Shown here piece after piece: positions 23,318-31,113 of a stretch of DNA of 50,813 nt. Under the pieces are notes generated by a model that did not search any database, had not been told where the DNA came from, and saw nothing but the letters and a program-made list of their open reading frames with translations. Position 1 is the stretch's first letter. Each line of letters starts with the position of its first letter. Source of the DNA: Streptomyces sp. man185 (GTDB lineage: Bacteria > Actinomycetota > Actinomycetes > Streptomycetales > Streptomycetaceae); the NCBI GenBank assembly GCA_002551355.1, contig NTHE01000059.1, positions 1 through 50,813 on the forward strand, read 5' to 3'. A program made the position numbers and the translations under genes.

Positions 23318-25368
23318 TAAGCGGCCCTCCCGGCTGCGGTGACGTCCTTGACGAGCCCGGCGATCGAGTCGGCCCGCAACTCGTCCAGCGTGACGGCGGT
23401 GCCTCCCAGCTCCCGGGCGAGCTCCCCGGCGAGACCGAGGCGTACGTACCCCGACTCGCAGTCCACGACGACCGAGGCCGTCCCCTCCGAGCGGTGCAGC
23501 CGCCCGGCCCGCCCCGCGAGCGCCACCGGCTCCGGACCGCCGGTCGCCCGGCCGTCCGTGACCACGACCAGCAGCGGCCGCCGCGACGGATCGCGCAGCC
23601 GCTCCACCCGCAGCACGTCATGGGCCTTGAGCAGCCCGGCGGCGAGCGGAGTGCGCCCGCCGGTCGGCAGCGACTCCAGACGGGCGGCGGCCGCGTCCAC
23701 GGACGAGGTCGGCGGCAGTGCCACCTCGGCCTCCTTGCCCCGGAAGGTGACCAGACCGACCTTGTCCCGCCGCTGGTAGGCGTCGAGCAGCAGCGACATC
23801 ACGGCCCCCTTGACCGCGCTCATCCGCTGCCGGGCCGCCATCGACCCGGAGGCATCCACGACGAACAGCACGAGGTTGCCCTCACGCCCCTCCCGGGTCG
23901 CCTGCCGCAGATCGTCCCGGCGCACCACGAGCCCGCGCCCGGAGCGCCCGCGCGCGTGCTGGTGCGGGGCGGCGGCCTGCACGGTCGCGGCCAGGTGCAG
24001 CTTGGTCAGCGCCCCCTGCGGCCGACGCGCGCCGGTCGTACGCCCGTGCTCGGTCCGCGCCCGGGAGCGCCGCCCGGCAGCCCCCTCGCCCAGCCCCGGC
24101 ACGCTGAGCATCTTCGCCCGGAACGGCTCGGCGGACGCCACCGGCTGCTGCTCGGCCCCGGCGGACCGGCCGGGCGCGTCGGGCTTGCCCTCGGGGGCCT
24201 GGGACGGCGTGCCGTCCGAGCCGCCCTCGCCCTGCGGCGGCGTACGGTCCTCCCCGTCGGCCTGCGGCGGCACCCCACCGCCACCGCCCCCGTCGCCCCC
24301 GCCGTCCGGGCCGGGGTCGGGGTCGTCGTCGCCCGGGTCGCTGTCCTGCCCCTGATCCCCGGCGGCCTCGTCCAGCGTCTGGTCGAGCTTGTCCTCGTCG
24401 AGACCCGGCGCGTCGAACGGGTTGCGTCGCCGCCGGTGGGGGAGGGCCAGCAGAGCCGCCTGCCGTACGTCGTCGGCGGTGACCTCCTCGCGCCCCGCCC
24501 AGGCGGCGAGCGCGGTGGCGGTACGGGCCATCACGATGTCGGCCCGCATCCCGTCGACCTCGAACGCGGCGCAGGTGGCGGCGATCTGCCGCAGCACGCC
24601 GTCACCGAGCACGACACGGGGGAGCAGGGCCCGCGCGGCGGCGATCCGCTCCCGCAGCGCCGACTCCTCCTCGGCCCAGCGCGCGGCGAACCCCTCGGGA
24701 TCGTCGTCGTACGCGAGCCGGCGCCGCACGACCTCGACCCGCTCGTCGGTGTCCCGGGACGCGGCCACCTCCACGGTCAGCCCGAACCGGTCCAGCAACT
24801 GCGGCCGCAGCTCGCCCTCTTCCGGGTTCATCGTCCCGACCAGCAGGAACCGCGCCGCATGCCGTACGGATACGCCTTCGCGCTCGACGTACGAGGCTCC
24901 CATGGCCGCCGCGTCGAGCAGCAGGTCCACCAGGTGGTCGTGGAGCAGGTTGACCTCGTCGACGTACAGGATCCCGCGATGCGCGTCGGCCAGCAGCCCC
25001 GGCTCGAACGCCTTCACGCCCTCCGAGAGAGCCCGCTCGATGTCCAGCGCCCCCACGAGCCGGTCCTCGGACGCGCCGACGGGCAGCTCGACGGTCCGCG
25101 CCGCACGCGACACACCTGCGGCCTCCGCGTGCGGCCCGTCGGGACACGCCGGATCGGGGGATACGGGATCACAGGAGAACCGGCACCCCGGCACGACAAA
25201 GACCTCGGGCATGAGGGCGGCGAGCGCCCGCACGGCGGTGGACTTGGCGGTCCCCTTCTCGCCCCGCACGAGCACTCCGCCGACAGCCGGACTGACGGCG
25301 TTGAGCAACAGCCCGAGCCGCAGGTCGTCCTGCCCGACGATCGCGGTGAAGGGATACGGCGTACTCAC
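23317..25368 (-). CDS. Putative cobaltochelatase subunit, ChlI-ChlD fusion (AAA+ plus vWA)
   Basis: A 683-residue fused chelatase subunit. Residues 1-340 are a ChlI-like AAA+ domain: Walker A VRGEKGTAKSTAVRALAALM, Walker B GILYVDEVNLLHDHLVDLLL, and LRPQLLDRFGLTVEV. A long acidic/Gly/Pro linker (about 355-450) follows, then an integrin-like vWA domain with MIDAS VLFVVDASGSMAARQRM and TGGRTPLAAGLLKAH. Such ChlI/ChlD proteins power metal insertion with a large CobN-type subunit; no cobN is in this window. Its GTG start overlaps the cobQ stop (GTGA). Cobalt rather than magnesium is inferred from the neighbours. Confidence 0.92.
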   Translation of the reverse strand: MSTPYPFTAIVGQDDLRLGLLLNAVSPAVGGVLVRGEKGTAKSTAVRALAALMPEVFVVPGCRFSCDPVSPDPACPDGPHAEAAGVSRAARTVELPVGASEDRLVGALDIERALSEGVKAFEPGLLADAHRGILYVDEVNLLHDHLVDLLLDAAAMGASYVEREGVSVRHAARFLLVGTMNPEEGELRPQLLDRFGLTVEVAASRDTDERVEVVRRRLAYDDDPEGFAARWAEEESALRERIAAARALLPRVVLGDGVLRQIAATCAAFEVDGMRADIVMARTATALAAWAGREEVTADDVRQAALLALPHRRRRNPFDAPGLDEDKLDQTLDEAAGDQGQDSDPGDDDPDPGPDGGGDGGGGGGVPPQADGEDRTPPQGEGGSDGTPSQAPEGKPDAPGRSAGAEQQPVASAEPFRAKMLSVPGLGEGAAGRRSRARTEHGRTTGARRPQGALTKLHLAATVQAAAPHQHARGRSGRGLVVRRDDLRQATREGREGNLVLFVVDASGSMAARQRMSAVKGAVMSLLLDAYQRRDKVGLVTFRGKEAEVALPPTSSVDAAAARLESLPTGGRTPLAAGLLKAHDVLRVERLRDPSRRPLLVVVTDGRATGGPEPVALAGRAGRLHRSEGTASVVVDCESGYVRLGLAGELARELGGTAVTLDELRADSIAGLVKDVTAAGRAA

Positions 25369-27119
25369 AAGGCCTCCTTGTCGACATGCTGTTCAGCTTC
25401 TTGCCCGAGCCCGGCGGACCCGGCAATCTCCAGCCCCTCGCCCCTTGACGCAGCGGACCCGGCAATGTCAAGCGCCTCTGTCCCGCGGGCCTCTCCCCGC
25501 GCCTCCGGGCGAGCCATTTCCAGCCCCTCCGGCGATTGAGGAGCTGGGTGCGGGACAGCGCCCCGGCTCTCCGGAGCACCCGCACCCGCACCCGCGTCGG
25601 CCCCCGGCAGGGCCGGCGCCCCCGGCGGCACGAACGGCAACCCCTCAGGCGCACCCCCCTCGATCAACCGCCACAACGCATCCGTGTCCGCGTGCTCCTC
25701 CACCAGATCCCCGAGCCGATCCAGCTGCTCCTCCCGCAGCACCCCGAAGCTCGTGTCCGGCGCCGGCACGAACCGCCGCCCGGCGGCCCGGGCCACTTCC
25801 TCCAGGAACCGCCGCCGGAACGCATCGCTCTCCAGCGACCCGTGCCAGTGCGTCCCCCACACCGCCCCCACCCGGCACCCGTCGAGGAACGGTTCCCCGC
25901 CCCGTACATCGGCCACCCCGTGGTGGATCTCGTACCCCTCCACCGGCTCGCCGAGCGCCGAACCCACCGGCCGCGCCAGTGTCTTGTCCCGGTCGAACCG
26001 CACCCGTACGGGCAGCAGCCCCAGCCCGTCCACGACCCCCGCCCGCGACTCCACCTCGTCCTCGATCCGCTCGCCGAGCACCTGGAACCCGCCGCAGATC
26101 CCCAGCACGGGCCGGCCCTCCGCCGCCCGCCGCACCAGCGCGTCCGCGAGCCCCCGCTCGCGCAGCCAGGCCAGGGCCTTCACCGTGCCGCGCGTGCCGG
26201 GCACGATCACCAGGTCCGCGTCGGCCAGCTCCTCCGCCCGGTCCACGAACCGCACGACGACGCCCGGTTCGGCGGCCAGCGCGTCCACGTCCGTGAAGTT
26301 CGACATCAACGGCACCGCGCAGACCGCGACCCGCAACACGTCTTCCCCATGAGGCGGCGCGACGACCGACTCCCGTACCGCACCCCGCAGAGACACCCGC
26401 AGGCCGTCCTCCTCGTCGATGCCGAGCCCGTGGGCGTACGGCAGGACTCCGTAGGTCCGACGCCCGGTCAGGTCGTACAGCATGTCCAGGCCCGGCTCCA
26501 GCAGCGAGACATCGCCCCGGAACTTGTTCACCAGGTAGCCCGCGACCAGCGACTGGTCCTCCGCGCTCAGCAGCGCCGTCGTCCCGAAGAACGAGGCGAA
26601 CACCCCGCCCCGGTCGATGTCCCCGACCACCAGCACGGGGAACCGCGCGGCCCGCGCGATCCCCATGTTCACGATGTCGGTCCGCCGGAGGTTGATCTCG
26701 GCGGGGGAACCGGCCCCTTCGCAGATCACCGCGTCGTACGTCGACCGCAACTCCTCCAGACAGTCCGTGACCGTCCCGAGCAGTGCTTCCTGACGGCCCC
26801 CGTGGTACCCCCGGGCGCTCATCTCGCCGACCGGCTTCCCCATCAGGACCACCTGGCTGGAGCGGTCGCTGCCGGGCTTCAGCAGCACCGGATTCATCAG
26901 GGCCGTCGGCTCCACCCGGGCGGCCTGCGCCTGCATCGCCTGGGCCCGCCCGATCTCCGCGCCCTCCCGGGTCACGAAGGAGTTCAGGGACATGTTCTGC
27001 GCCTTGAACGGCGCGACCTTCACGCCCCGGCGCACCAGCCAGCGGCAGATGCCCGCCGTGACGACGCTCTTGCCCGCGTCCGACGTGGTCCCCGCGACCA
27101 GCAGCCCGCCGCCACTCAT
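25365..27119 (-). CDS. cobQ: Cobyric acid synthase CobQ with an unusual repeat-derived C-terminal tail
   Basis: A 584-residue amidotransferase adding four amides (b, d, e, g) to adenosylcobyrinate a,c-diamide. The core matches CobQ: GGLLVAGTTSDAGKSVVTAG, NMSLNSFVTREGAEIGRAQ, GAGSPAEINLRRTDIVNMG, and the C-terminal glutamine amidotransferase with Cys in VLGICGGFQVLGERI and GYEIHHGVADV. CobQ is usually about 480-510 residues. Here the last 70-80 residues are extra: a Pro/Gly/Ala segment, then two copies of a 13-residue unit (ALDIAGSAASRG / GLEIAGSAGLGQ), from a dispersed DNA repeat. The tail is unlikely to be catalytic. The ATG overlaps an upstream 16-codon ORF as ATGA. Confidence 0.93.
   Translation of the reverse strand: MSGGGLLVAGTTSDAGKSVVTAGICRWLVRRGVKVAPFKAQNMSLNSFVTREGAEIGRAQAMQAQAARVEPTALMNPVLLKPGSDRSSQVVLMGKPVGEMSARGYHGGRQEALLGTVTDCLEELRSTYDAVICEGAGSPAEINLRRTDIVNMGIARAARFPVLVVGDIDRGGVFASFFGTTALLSAEDQSLVAGYLVNKFRGDVSLLEPGLDMLYDLTGRRTYGVLPYAHGLGIDEEDGLRVSLRGAVRESVVAPPHGEDVLRVAVCAVPLMSNFTDVDALAAEPGVVVRFVDRAEELADADLVIVPGTRGTVKALAWLRERGLADALVRRAAEGRPVLGICGGFQVLGERIEDEVESRAGVVDGLGLLPVRVRFDRDKTLARPVGSALGEPVEGYEIHHGVADVRGGEPFLDGCRVGAVWGTHWHGSLESDAFRRRFLEEVARAAGRRFVPAPDTSFGVLREEQLDRLGDLVEEHADTDALWRLIEGGAPEGLPFVPPGAPALPGADAGAGAGAPESRGAVPHPAPQSPEGLEMARPEARGEARGTEALDIAGSAASRGEGLEIAGSAGLGQEAEQHVDKEAL
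25414..25545 (-). repeat. Streptomyces dispersed intergenic repeat copies inside the cobQ 3' end
   Basis: Three related units lie here. GCGGACCCGGCAAT plus following bases occurs at 25414 and 25453 (39 nt apart, 13 codons), and a third unit at 25514-25545 ends with CTCCGGCGATTGAGGAGC. The last motif is, to my recollection, a very common dispersed element in Streptomyces spacers. Here it is read in frame as the end of CobQ. Confidence 0.7.
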
Positions 27120-27166
27120 GCCCGCCCCCGTTCCCGTACCGCACTCCACCGTGTCGTACCGCTCAT
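27116..27166 (-). CDS. 16-codon mini-ORF linking cobD and cobQ by ATGA overlaps
   Basis: ATG at 27166 overlaps the cobD stop (ATGA), and its own TGA overlaps the cobQ ATG (ATGA). It would encode MSGTTRWSAVRERGRA. Its start resembles that of CobQ (MSG) and its end that of CobD (RKRGRA). The DNA around both ATGs shares CGGGGGCGGGCATGAG, 47 bp apart, so it looks like a duplicated gene junction. It may relay ribosomes from cobD to cobQ. Confidence 0.5.
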   Translation of the reverse strand: MSGTTRWSAVRERGRA

Positions 27167-28143
27167 GCCCGCCCCCGCTTCCGCCCCGTGACCGATCGCC
27201 GCGCGACCAGGTGTCCCGCCGCCAACCGCCCCGCCACGCACACACCCAGCGCCAGTGCACTCACCCGGCGCGAAAGCCGCACCGCGCGCTCGATGTCCGT
27301 GCCCCGCACATCCCGCCCGGCCGCCCCGTTCAGCACCGGCCGGTGCTCGACGCGCCCCGCGTACGCCAGCGTCCCGCCGAGCCGTACGCCGAGCGCCCCC
27401 GCGAACGCGGCCTCCACCGGCCCCGCGTTCGGGCTCGGGTGACGGTGCGCGTCGGTCTTCCAGGCGCGCACGGCCTCCCGGGGACGCCCGCCGCCCACCA
27501 CGGCCAGCGCGGCCGTCAACCGGGCGCCCGGCCACCCCACCACGTCGTCCAGGCGCGCCGAGGCCCAGCCGTAGCGGCGGTAGCGGGGCGACCTGTGGCC
27601 GACCATCGCGTCGAGCGTGTTCACCGCGCGGAACCCGACGAGCCCCGGAACCCCGCCGAGCGCCCCCCACACCAGCGCGCCGACGACCGCGTCCGAGGTG
27701 TTCTCGGCGACCGACTCGACGACCGCGCGGGCCATCCCCGGCCCGTCAAGGGAGTGCGGATCGCGCCCGCACAGATGCGGCAGTCGCTCCCGGGCCACCT
27801 CCAGGTCCCCGGCGGCCAGCGCGCCCCCGATGGCGCGGGCCTCCCGGCCCAGCGACGTACCCCCGACGACGGACCAGGCGCTGGCGGCGGTCAGCGCGAC
27901 GGCCAGCGCGGGGCGTCCCCGTACAGCGCGGGCGGTCAGCGCGGCGGCTCCCACGGCGCCTCCGGCGCAGACGAGGGTGTGCAGCGCGCCCCGCCCGCGG
28001 TCGTCACGCCACAGCACGGACTCGACCCGCGCGGCGGCGCGGCCGAAGGCGGCGACGGGGTGGCCCCTGCGGGGGTCGCCGAGCAGCGCGTCGGCGATCA
28101 GCCCGGTGGTGGCGCCGTACGCGAAGATACGGTCCGCACGCAC
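27163..28143 (-). CDS. cobD: Adenosylcobinamide-phosphate synthase CobD (CbiB)
   Basis: A 326-residue membrane protein that attaches (R)-1-amino-2-propanol (phosphate) to adenosylcobyric acid. Seen: IADALLGDPRRGHPVAAFGR, LPHLCGRDPHSLDGPGMARA, VVESVAENTSDAVVGALVWG, FRAVNTLDAMVGHRSPRYRR, and WKTDAHRHPSPNAGPVEAAF, all CbiB hallmarks. The GTG at 28143 lies three bases after an in-frame TGA that ends a 26-codon leader; its own Shine-Dalgarno is weak, so translation may depend on that leader. It is the first main gene downstream of the B12 riboswitch. Confidence 0.95.
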   Translation of the reverse strand: MRADRIFAYGATTGLIADALLGDPRRGHPVAAFGRAAARVESVLWRDDRGRGALHTLVCAGGAVGAAALTARAVRGRPALAVALTAASAWSVVGGTSLGREARAIGGALAAGDLEVARERLPHLCGRDPHSLDGPGMARAVVESVAENTSDAVVGALVWGALGGVPGLVGFRAVNTLDAMVGHRSPRYRRYGWASARLDDVVGWPGARLTAALAVVGGGRPREAVRAWKTDAHRHPSPNAGPVEAAFAGALGVRLGGTLAYAGRVEHRPVLNGAAGRDVRGTDIERAVRLSRRVSALALGVCVAGRLAAGHLVARRSVTGRKRGRA

Positions 28144-28146
28144 GGC

Positions 28147-28227
28147 TCAGCCCGTCGCGGAAAGAGGCGTTCCGGCACGAAGGGGGGCGGGAATCGGTGC
28201 AGCAGACGGCGCACGGCGGCCGGGCAT
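28147..28227 (-). CDS. 26-codon leader ORF between B12 riboswitch and cobD (in frame, TGA-separated)
   Basis: ATG at 28227 has a good ribosome site (GAGGA, eight bases upstream), at the place where a riboswitch would control translation. The 26 codons start MPGRRAPSAAPIPAPLRAG and end at TGA 28149-28147; then comes GCC and the GTG of cobD, all in the same frame. So the frame runs into cobD apart from one UGA. A leader with re-initiation is the simplest reading. A sequencing error at the TGA, or N-terminal extension of CobD, is the alternative. Confidence 0.5.
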   Translation of the reverse strand: MPGRRAPSAAPIPAPLRAGTPLSATG

Positions 28228-28249
28228 GGCGTAGGTCCTCACTCAGGGT

Positions 28250-28440
28250 CCGCGCCCTGGTTCGACGTGACCGGCGACGAGAGTCTCCTGGCTCCCGGAT
28301 CCGCAGTTCCCCCGGCCTTCCAGCCCGCGTGCCGCGAGCCGTGACGTCCGGTGTGGGGGAGTGCTCCCCGGTGACAGTGGCGGGACCGCGCCGGATTCGC
28401 ACCGGCTTCCTCTGCTGTCGCCGTAAATGGCTCCGGCAGT
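28250..28440 (-). promoter_or_regulatory. Cobalamin (B12) riboswitch
   Basis: On the minus strand the B12 box GCCAGGAGACTC is at 28292-28281, and the conserved upstream core GGTGCGAATCCGGCGC, followed by GGTCCCGCCACTGT, is at 28403-28374. A 5' P-element-like segment (AGCCATTTACGGCGACAGC) precedes it. Order and spacing match the cobalamin riboswitch. It sits in the leader of the cobD-cobQ-chelatase-cobO-cobB unit and should lower its expression when adenosylcobalamin is plentiful. The expression platform is probably the ribosome site of the leader ORF (around 28240), not an obvious terminator. Confidence 0.93.
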
Positions 28441-28461
28441 CCACCACGCCCCGAGAACAGC

Positions 28462-28479
28462 CGTCAACTCGCTGTTGAC
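28462..28479 (-). promoter_or_regulatory. Promoter candidate and inverted repeat upstream of the riboswitch
   Basis: GTCAAC-N5-GTTGAC (28463-28479) is a perfect inverted repeat. On the minus strand it contains TTGACG, a plausible -35 box, 18 bases before TGGACT. Transcription from here would begin just ahead of the riboswitch. The -10 match is weak. Confidence 0.4.
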
Positions 28480-28510
28480 CTGCAGGGCTCCACTGTGGGC
28501 GGACGCACAT

Positions 28511-28542
28511 CGGGCCGGACACACGAGGGTGTGTCCGGCCCG
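28511..28542 (-). terminator. Strong terminator after the PiT operon
   Basis: A perfect 14-bp stem (CGGGCCGGACACAC and its complement) with a four-base GAGG loop lies 20 bases after the stop of the 76-residue membrane protein gene. It separates the pit operon from the riboswitch-led cobalamin transcript on the same strand. Confidence 0.88.
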
Positions 28543-28562
28543 AAGGAGTGCGGTGTACGGGG

Positions 28563-28793
28563 TCAGGCGACGATCAGGTAGATCCCGTACGAGACCGCCG
28601 CCACGCACAGCCCGAAGCAGGTGTACGCGCCGGTGCGGGCCAGCGCGACCGATCCGCCGGATGCGCTGCTTCCGGCCGTCGCGGACTGCTTGGAGAGGGC
28701 GACGATGCCCAGGGTGAAAAGGCCGACCAGCGCGACGGTGACCACGAGACTGACACCGAAGACGGAGGCGAGAGCTGCCCAGTCGATTTTCAT
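28563..28793 (-). CDS. Small membrane protein of the pit operon
   Basis: A 76-residue protein with two hydrophobic helices (VFGVSLVVTVALVGLFTLGI and TCFGLCVAAVSYGIYLIVA) joined by a Ser/Ala/Gly/Gln-rich loop. I recognise no family. Its ATG is 12 bases after the pit stop, with an AAGGA ribosome site, so it is co-expressed with the phosphate transporter and may be an accessory or regulator of it. It is followed by a strong terminator. Confidence 0.82.
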   Translation of the reverse strand: MKIDWAALASVFGVSLVVTVALVGLFTLGIVALSKQSATAGSSASGGSVALARTGAYTCFGLCVAAVSYGIYLIVA

Positions 28794-28805
28794 GCGGATG
28801 TGTCC

Positions 28806-30071
28806 TTACACCTTGGCCGGCGGCCGGGCCGGGTCGTCGGGCGCCGAGGCCGGGGCCGGGATGGTGGTCATGAGCTCGGCGGCCGGGCCGCCGATGGGCG
28901 GCGGCTGGACCGCGGCGATGGCGGTGGTGACGACGCCCTGGCGCTCGCCGTCACCGCCGTCCGTGTCATTGACGTTGGTGTGGTCGACCGGCTGCCGGCG
29001 CGAGGCCAGCCAGATCGCGAAGGAGCCGCCCACGAGCAGGATCGCGGTGACGGTGATGCCCCACGTGCCCTGCTTGGTCAGGAACTCGGCGCCCGCGCCG
29101 ACCAGACCCGCGGCCGGCAGCGTCAGGCCCCAGGCGATGAACATCCGGGTGGCGGTGGACCAGCGGACCACGCCTCCCTTGCGGCCGAGACCCGCGCCCA
29201 TCACGGCCCCGGAGCAGGACTGCGTGGTGGAGAGCGAGAAGCCGAGGTGCGAGGAGGCCAGGATGACGGTCGCCGCACTGGTCTGGGCGGCGAAGCCCTG
29301 CGGCGGCTGGAGGTCGGTCAGACCCTTGCCCATGGTGCGGATGATGCGCCAGCCACCGAGGTACGTGCCGAGCGCGATGGCGACACCGGCGGAGACGATG
29401 ACCCACATCGGCGGGTTGGAGCCGGGGGCGAGGACGCCGCCGGTGACCAGGGCCAGCGTGATGATGCCCATCGTCTTCTGGGCGTCGTTGGTGCCGTGGG
29501 CGAGCGAGACGAGACCGGCCGAGGCGATCTGACCGGCCCGGTAGCCCTTGGCCGTCGACTTCAGCTGGTTCGGGTCGGTGACGTTCCGGTTGATCCGGTA
29601 CGTCAGCCGCGTGGCCAGCATCGCGGCGAGGCCGGCCACCAGCGGGGCGGCGATCGCCGGGAGCAGCACCTTGGTGACGACGGTGCCGCCGTTGATCGAG
29701 GACCAGCCGGCCGACATGACCGCGGCGCCGATCAGACCGCCGAACAGGGCGTGGGAGGAGCTGGAGGGCAGGCCGACCAGCCAGGTCAGGAGATTCCACA
29801 GGATGGCGCCGACGAGCGCCGCGAAGATGACCTCGGTTCTGAGGCCGTCCTCGTTGACAATCCCGCCGGAGATCGTCTTGGCGACCTCCACCGACAGGAA
29901 CGCGCCGATCAGGTTGAGAACGGCGGACATCGCCACCGCTGTCTTGGGCTTCAGTGCGCCGGTCGAGATGGTGGTCGCCATCGCGTTGGCGGTGTCGTGG
30001 AAACCGTTCGTGAAATCGAACACGAGAGCTGTTACGACCACAATCGCAAGCAGCAGCGTGATGTGTTCCAT
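28806..30071 (-). CDS. pit: Inorganic phosphate transporter, PiT family
   Basis: A 421-residue low-affinity phosphate (metal-phosphate) symporter. Both PiT halves are visible: N-terminal FDFTNGFHDTANAMATTIST, LTWLVGLPSSSSHALFGGLI, and C-terminal SLAHGTNDAQKTMGIITLAL, ASSHLGFSLSTTQSCSGAVM. About ten transmembrane segments and a cytoplasmic Asp/Pro-rich tail (PVDHTNVNDTDGGDGE) are seen. A PHO box lies upstream. The aldolase gene is divergent. Confidence 0.95.
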   Translation of the reverse strand: MEHITLLLAIVVVTALVFDFTNGFHDTANAMATTISTGALKPKTAVAMSAVLNLIGAFLSVEVAKTISGGIVNEDGLRTEVIFAALVGAILWNLLTWLVGLPSSSSHALFGGLIGAAVMSAGWSSINGGTVVTKVLLPAIAAPLVAGLAAMLATRLTYRINRNVTDPNQLKSTAKGYRAGQIASAGLVSLAHGTNDAQKTMGIITLALVTGGVLAPGSNPPMWVIVSAGVAIALGTYLGGWRIIRTMGKGLTDLQPPQGFAAQTSAATVILASSHLGFSLSTTQSCSGAVMGAGLGRKGGVVRWSTATRMFIAWGLTLPAAGLVGAGAEFLTKQGTWGITVTAILLVGGSFAIWLASRRQPVDHTNVNDTDGGDGERQGVVTTAIAAVQPPPIGGPAAELMTTIPAPASAPDDPARPPAKV

Positions 30072-30118
30072 TTACCCAGGCAATCGTTCGACGTCAGTGG
30101 CACGTGGACCGTAGGCAA

Positions 30119-30140
30119 CCTGAGTGAACGGAAGATGAAC
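30119..30140 (-). promoter_or_regulatory. PHO box (PhoP binding site) upstream of pit
   Basis: On the minus strand two adjacent 11-bp direct repeats, GTTCATCTTCC and GTTCACTCAGG, begin 69 bases before the pit ATG. They match the Streptomyces PhoP direct-repeat unit (GTTCA at an 11-bp spacing). Regulation by phosphate is therefore expected, as activation or repression depending on its position relative to the promoter. Confidence 0.72.
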
Positions 30141-30347
30141 TGAGCAGGGCGCTGCGGTGACCCCAAGCGGAGTGGGTCGCCTCCGCTTGTGTGCGGGAGG
30201 GGTTGCGCGTGCCTGTGGGGCGGGGTGTGGGCTGCCCTTTGCCGCCCGTTGGTGAACATTTTGACCGGCTGTTCGGCACCCGGAAGAGATCCCCGTCACT
30301 CGCTTCGTGACGTTCCGGTTGCGCGCCTTCCCCCCTACGCTCGCCCC

Positions 30348-31007
30348 ATGAGCGAGCAGCAGCCGGAATCCGTCGGCCACGCCTGGCGGGCCGTTGTCGA
30401 CACAGCCCGTCGGAGTGCGGCGGACGGCCTGGTCGTCGGCACCTCCGGCAACGTCTCCGCCCGCGTCGGCGACCTCGTCCTGGTGACGCCCAGCGGGGTG
30501 CCCTACGACCGGCTCGGCCCCGAGGACGCGGTCGGCGTGGACCTGGAAGGACACCAGGTCCTCGGGGACCTCGGGCCGACCAGCGAACTCCCCCTGCACC
30601 TGGCGGTCTACCGCTCCACCGACGCCGCCGCCGTGGTCCACACCCACGCCGTGCACGCCACCGCCGTCTCCACCCTCGTCACCGAGGTACCGCTCGTGCA
30701 CTACGCGGCGGCCATCCTCGGCGGCCCCGTCCGGACCGCCGCCTACGCCCGCTACGGCACCCCGGAGCTGGCCGGCGCCATGCTCGAAGCCCTCCGCGGC
30801 CGCACCGGCTGCCTGCTCGCCAACCACGGCACCGTCACCTACGGCGACACGCTCGACCAGGCCTACGACCGCACCGCCCAACTGGAGTGGCTCTGCCACC
30901 TCTGGCTCACCGCCAGCTCCGTGCCCGGCCGCACCCCGGCCCTGCTCGACGCGGCCCAGCTGGCCGAGGTGACCGAAGCGCTCAAGGGGTACGGACAGCC
31001 CGGCTGA
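30348..31007 (+). CDS. Class II aldolase/adducin family protein (L-fuculose-phosphate aldolase-like)
   Basis: A 219-residue zinc aldolase-type protein. Seen: LVVGTSGNVSARVGDLVLVT, PSGVPYDRLGPEDAVGVDL, TSELPLHLAVYRSTDA, zinc ligands in AVVHTHAVHATAVSTL, and a later GCLLANHGTVTYGD (third His). These are the L-fuculose/ribulose-phosphate aldolase motifs (catalytic Glu in SELPLH). Substrate may be a sugar phosphate or a 5-deoxypentose phosphate in nucleoside salvage. The ATG start is divergent from the pit gene. Confidence 0.9.
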   Translation: MSEQQPESVGHAWRAVVDTARRSAADGLVVGTSGNVSARVGDLVLVTPSGVPYDRLGPEDAVGVDLEGHQVLGDLGPTSELPLHLAVYRSTDAAAVVHTHAVHATAVSTLVTEVPLVHYAAAILGGPVRTAAYARYGTPELAGAMLEALRGRTGCLLANHGTVTYGDTLDQAYDRTAQLEWLCHLWLTASSVPGRTPALLDAAQLAEVTEALKGYGQPG

Positions 31008-31113
31008 CCCGGGTCCGCGGCCCCGCGCCCGTGCGGGCCGCCGGAGACACGGGAGCTGCCCCGGACGGCCCCGCCCACTGGCACCCGGCCTCCCGCCCCA
31101 CGACACTGAAGCG

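Noticed and set aside
28147..28149. Selenocysteine or programmed readthrough at the TGA before cobD
   Set aside because: No SECIS-like element or selenoprotein context is seen, and the cobD family normally starts at the GTG that follows; re-initiation is simpler.
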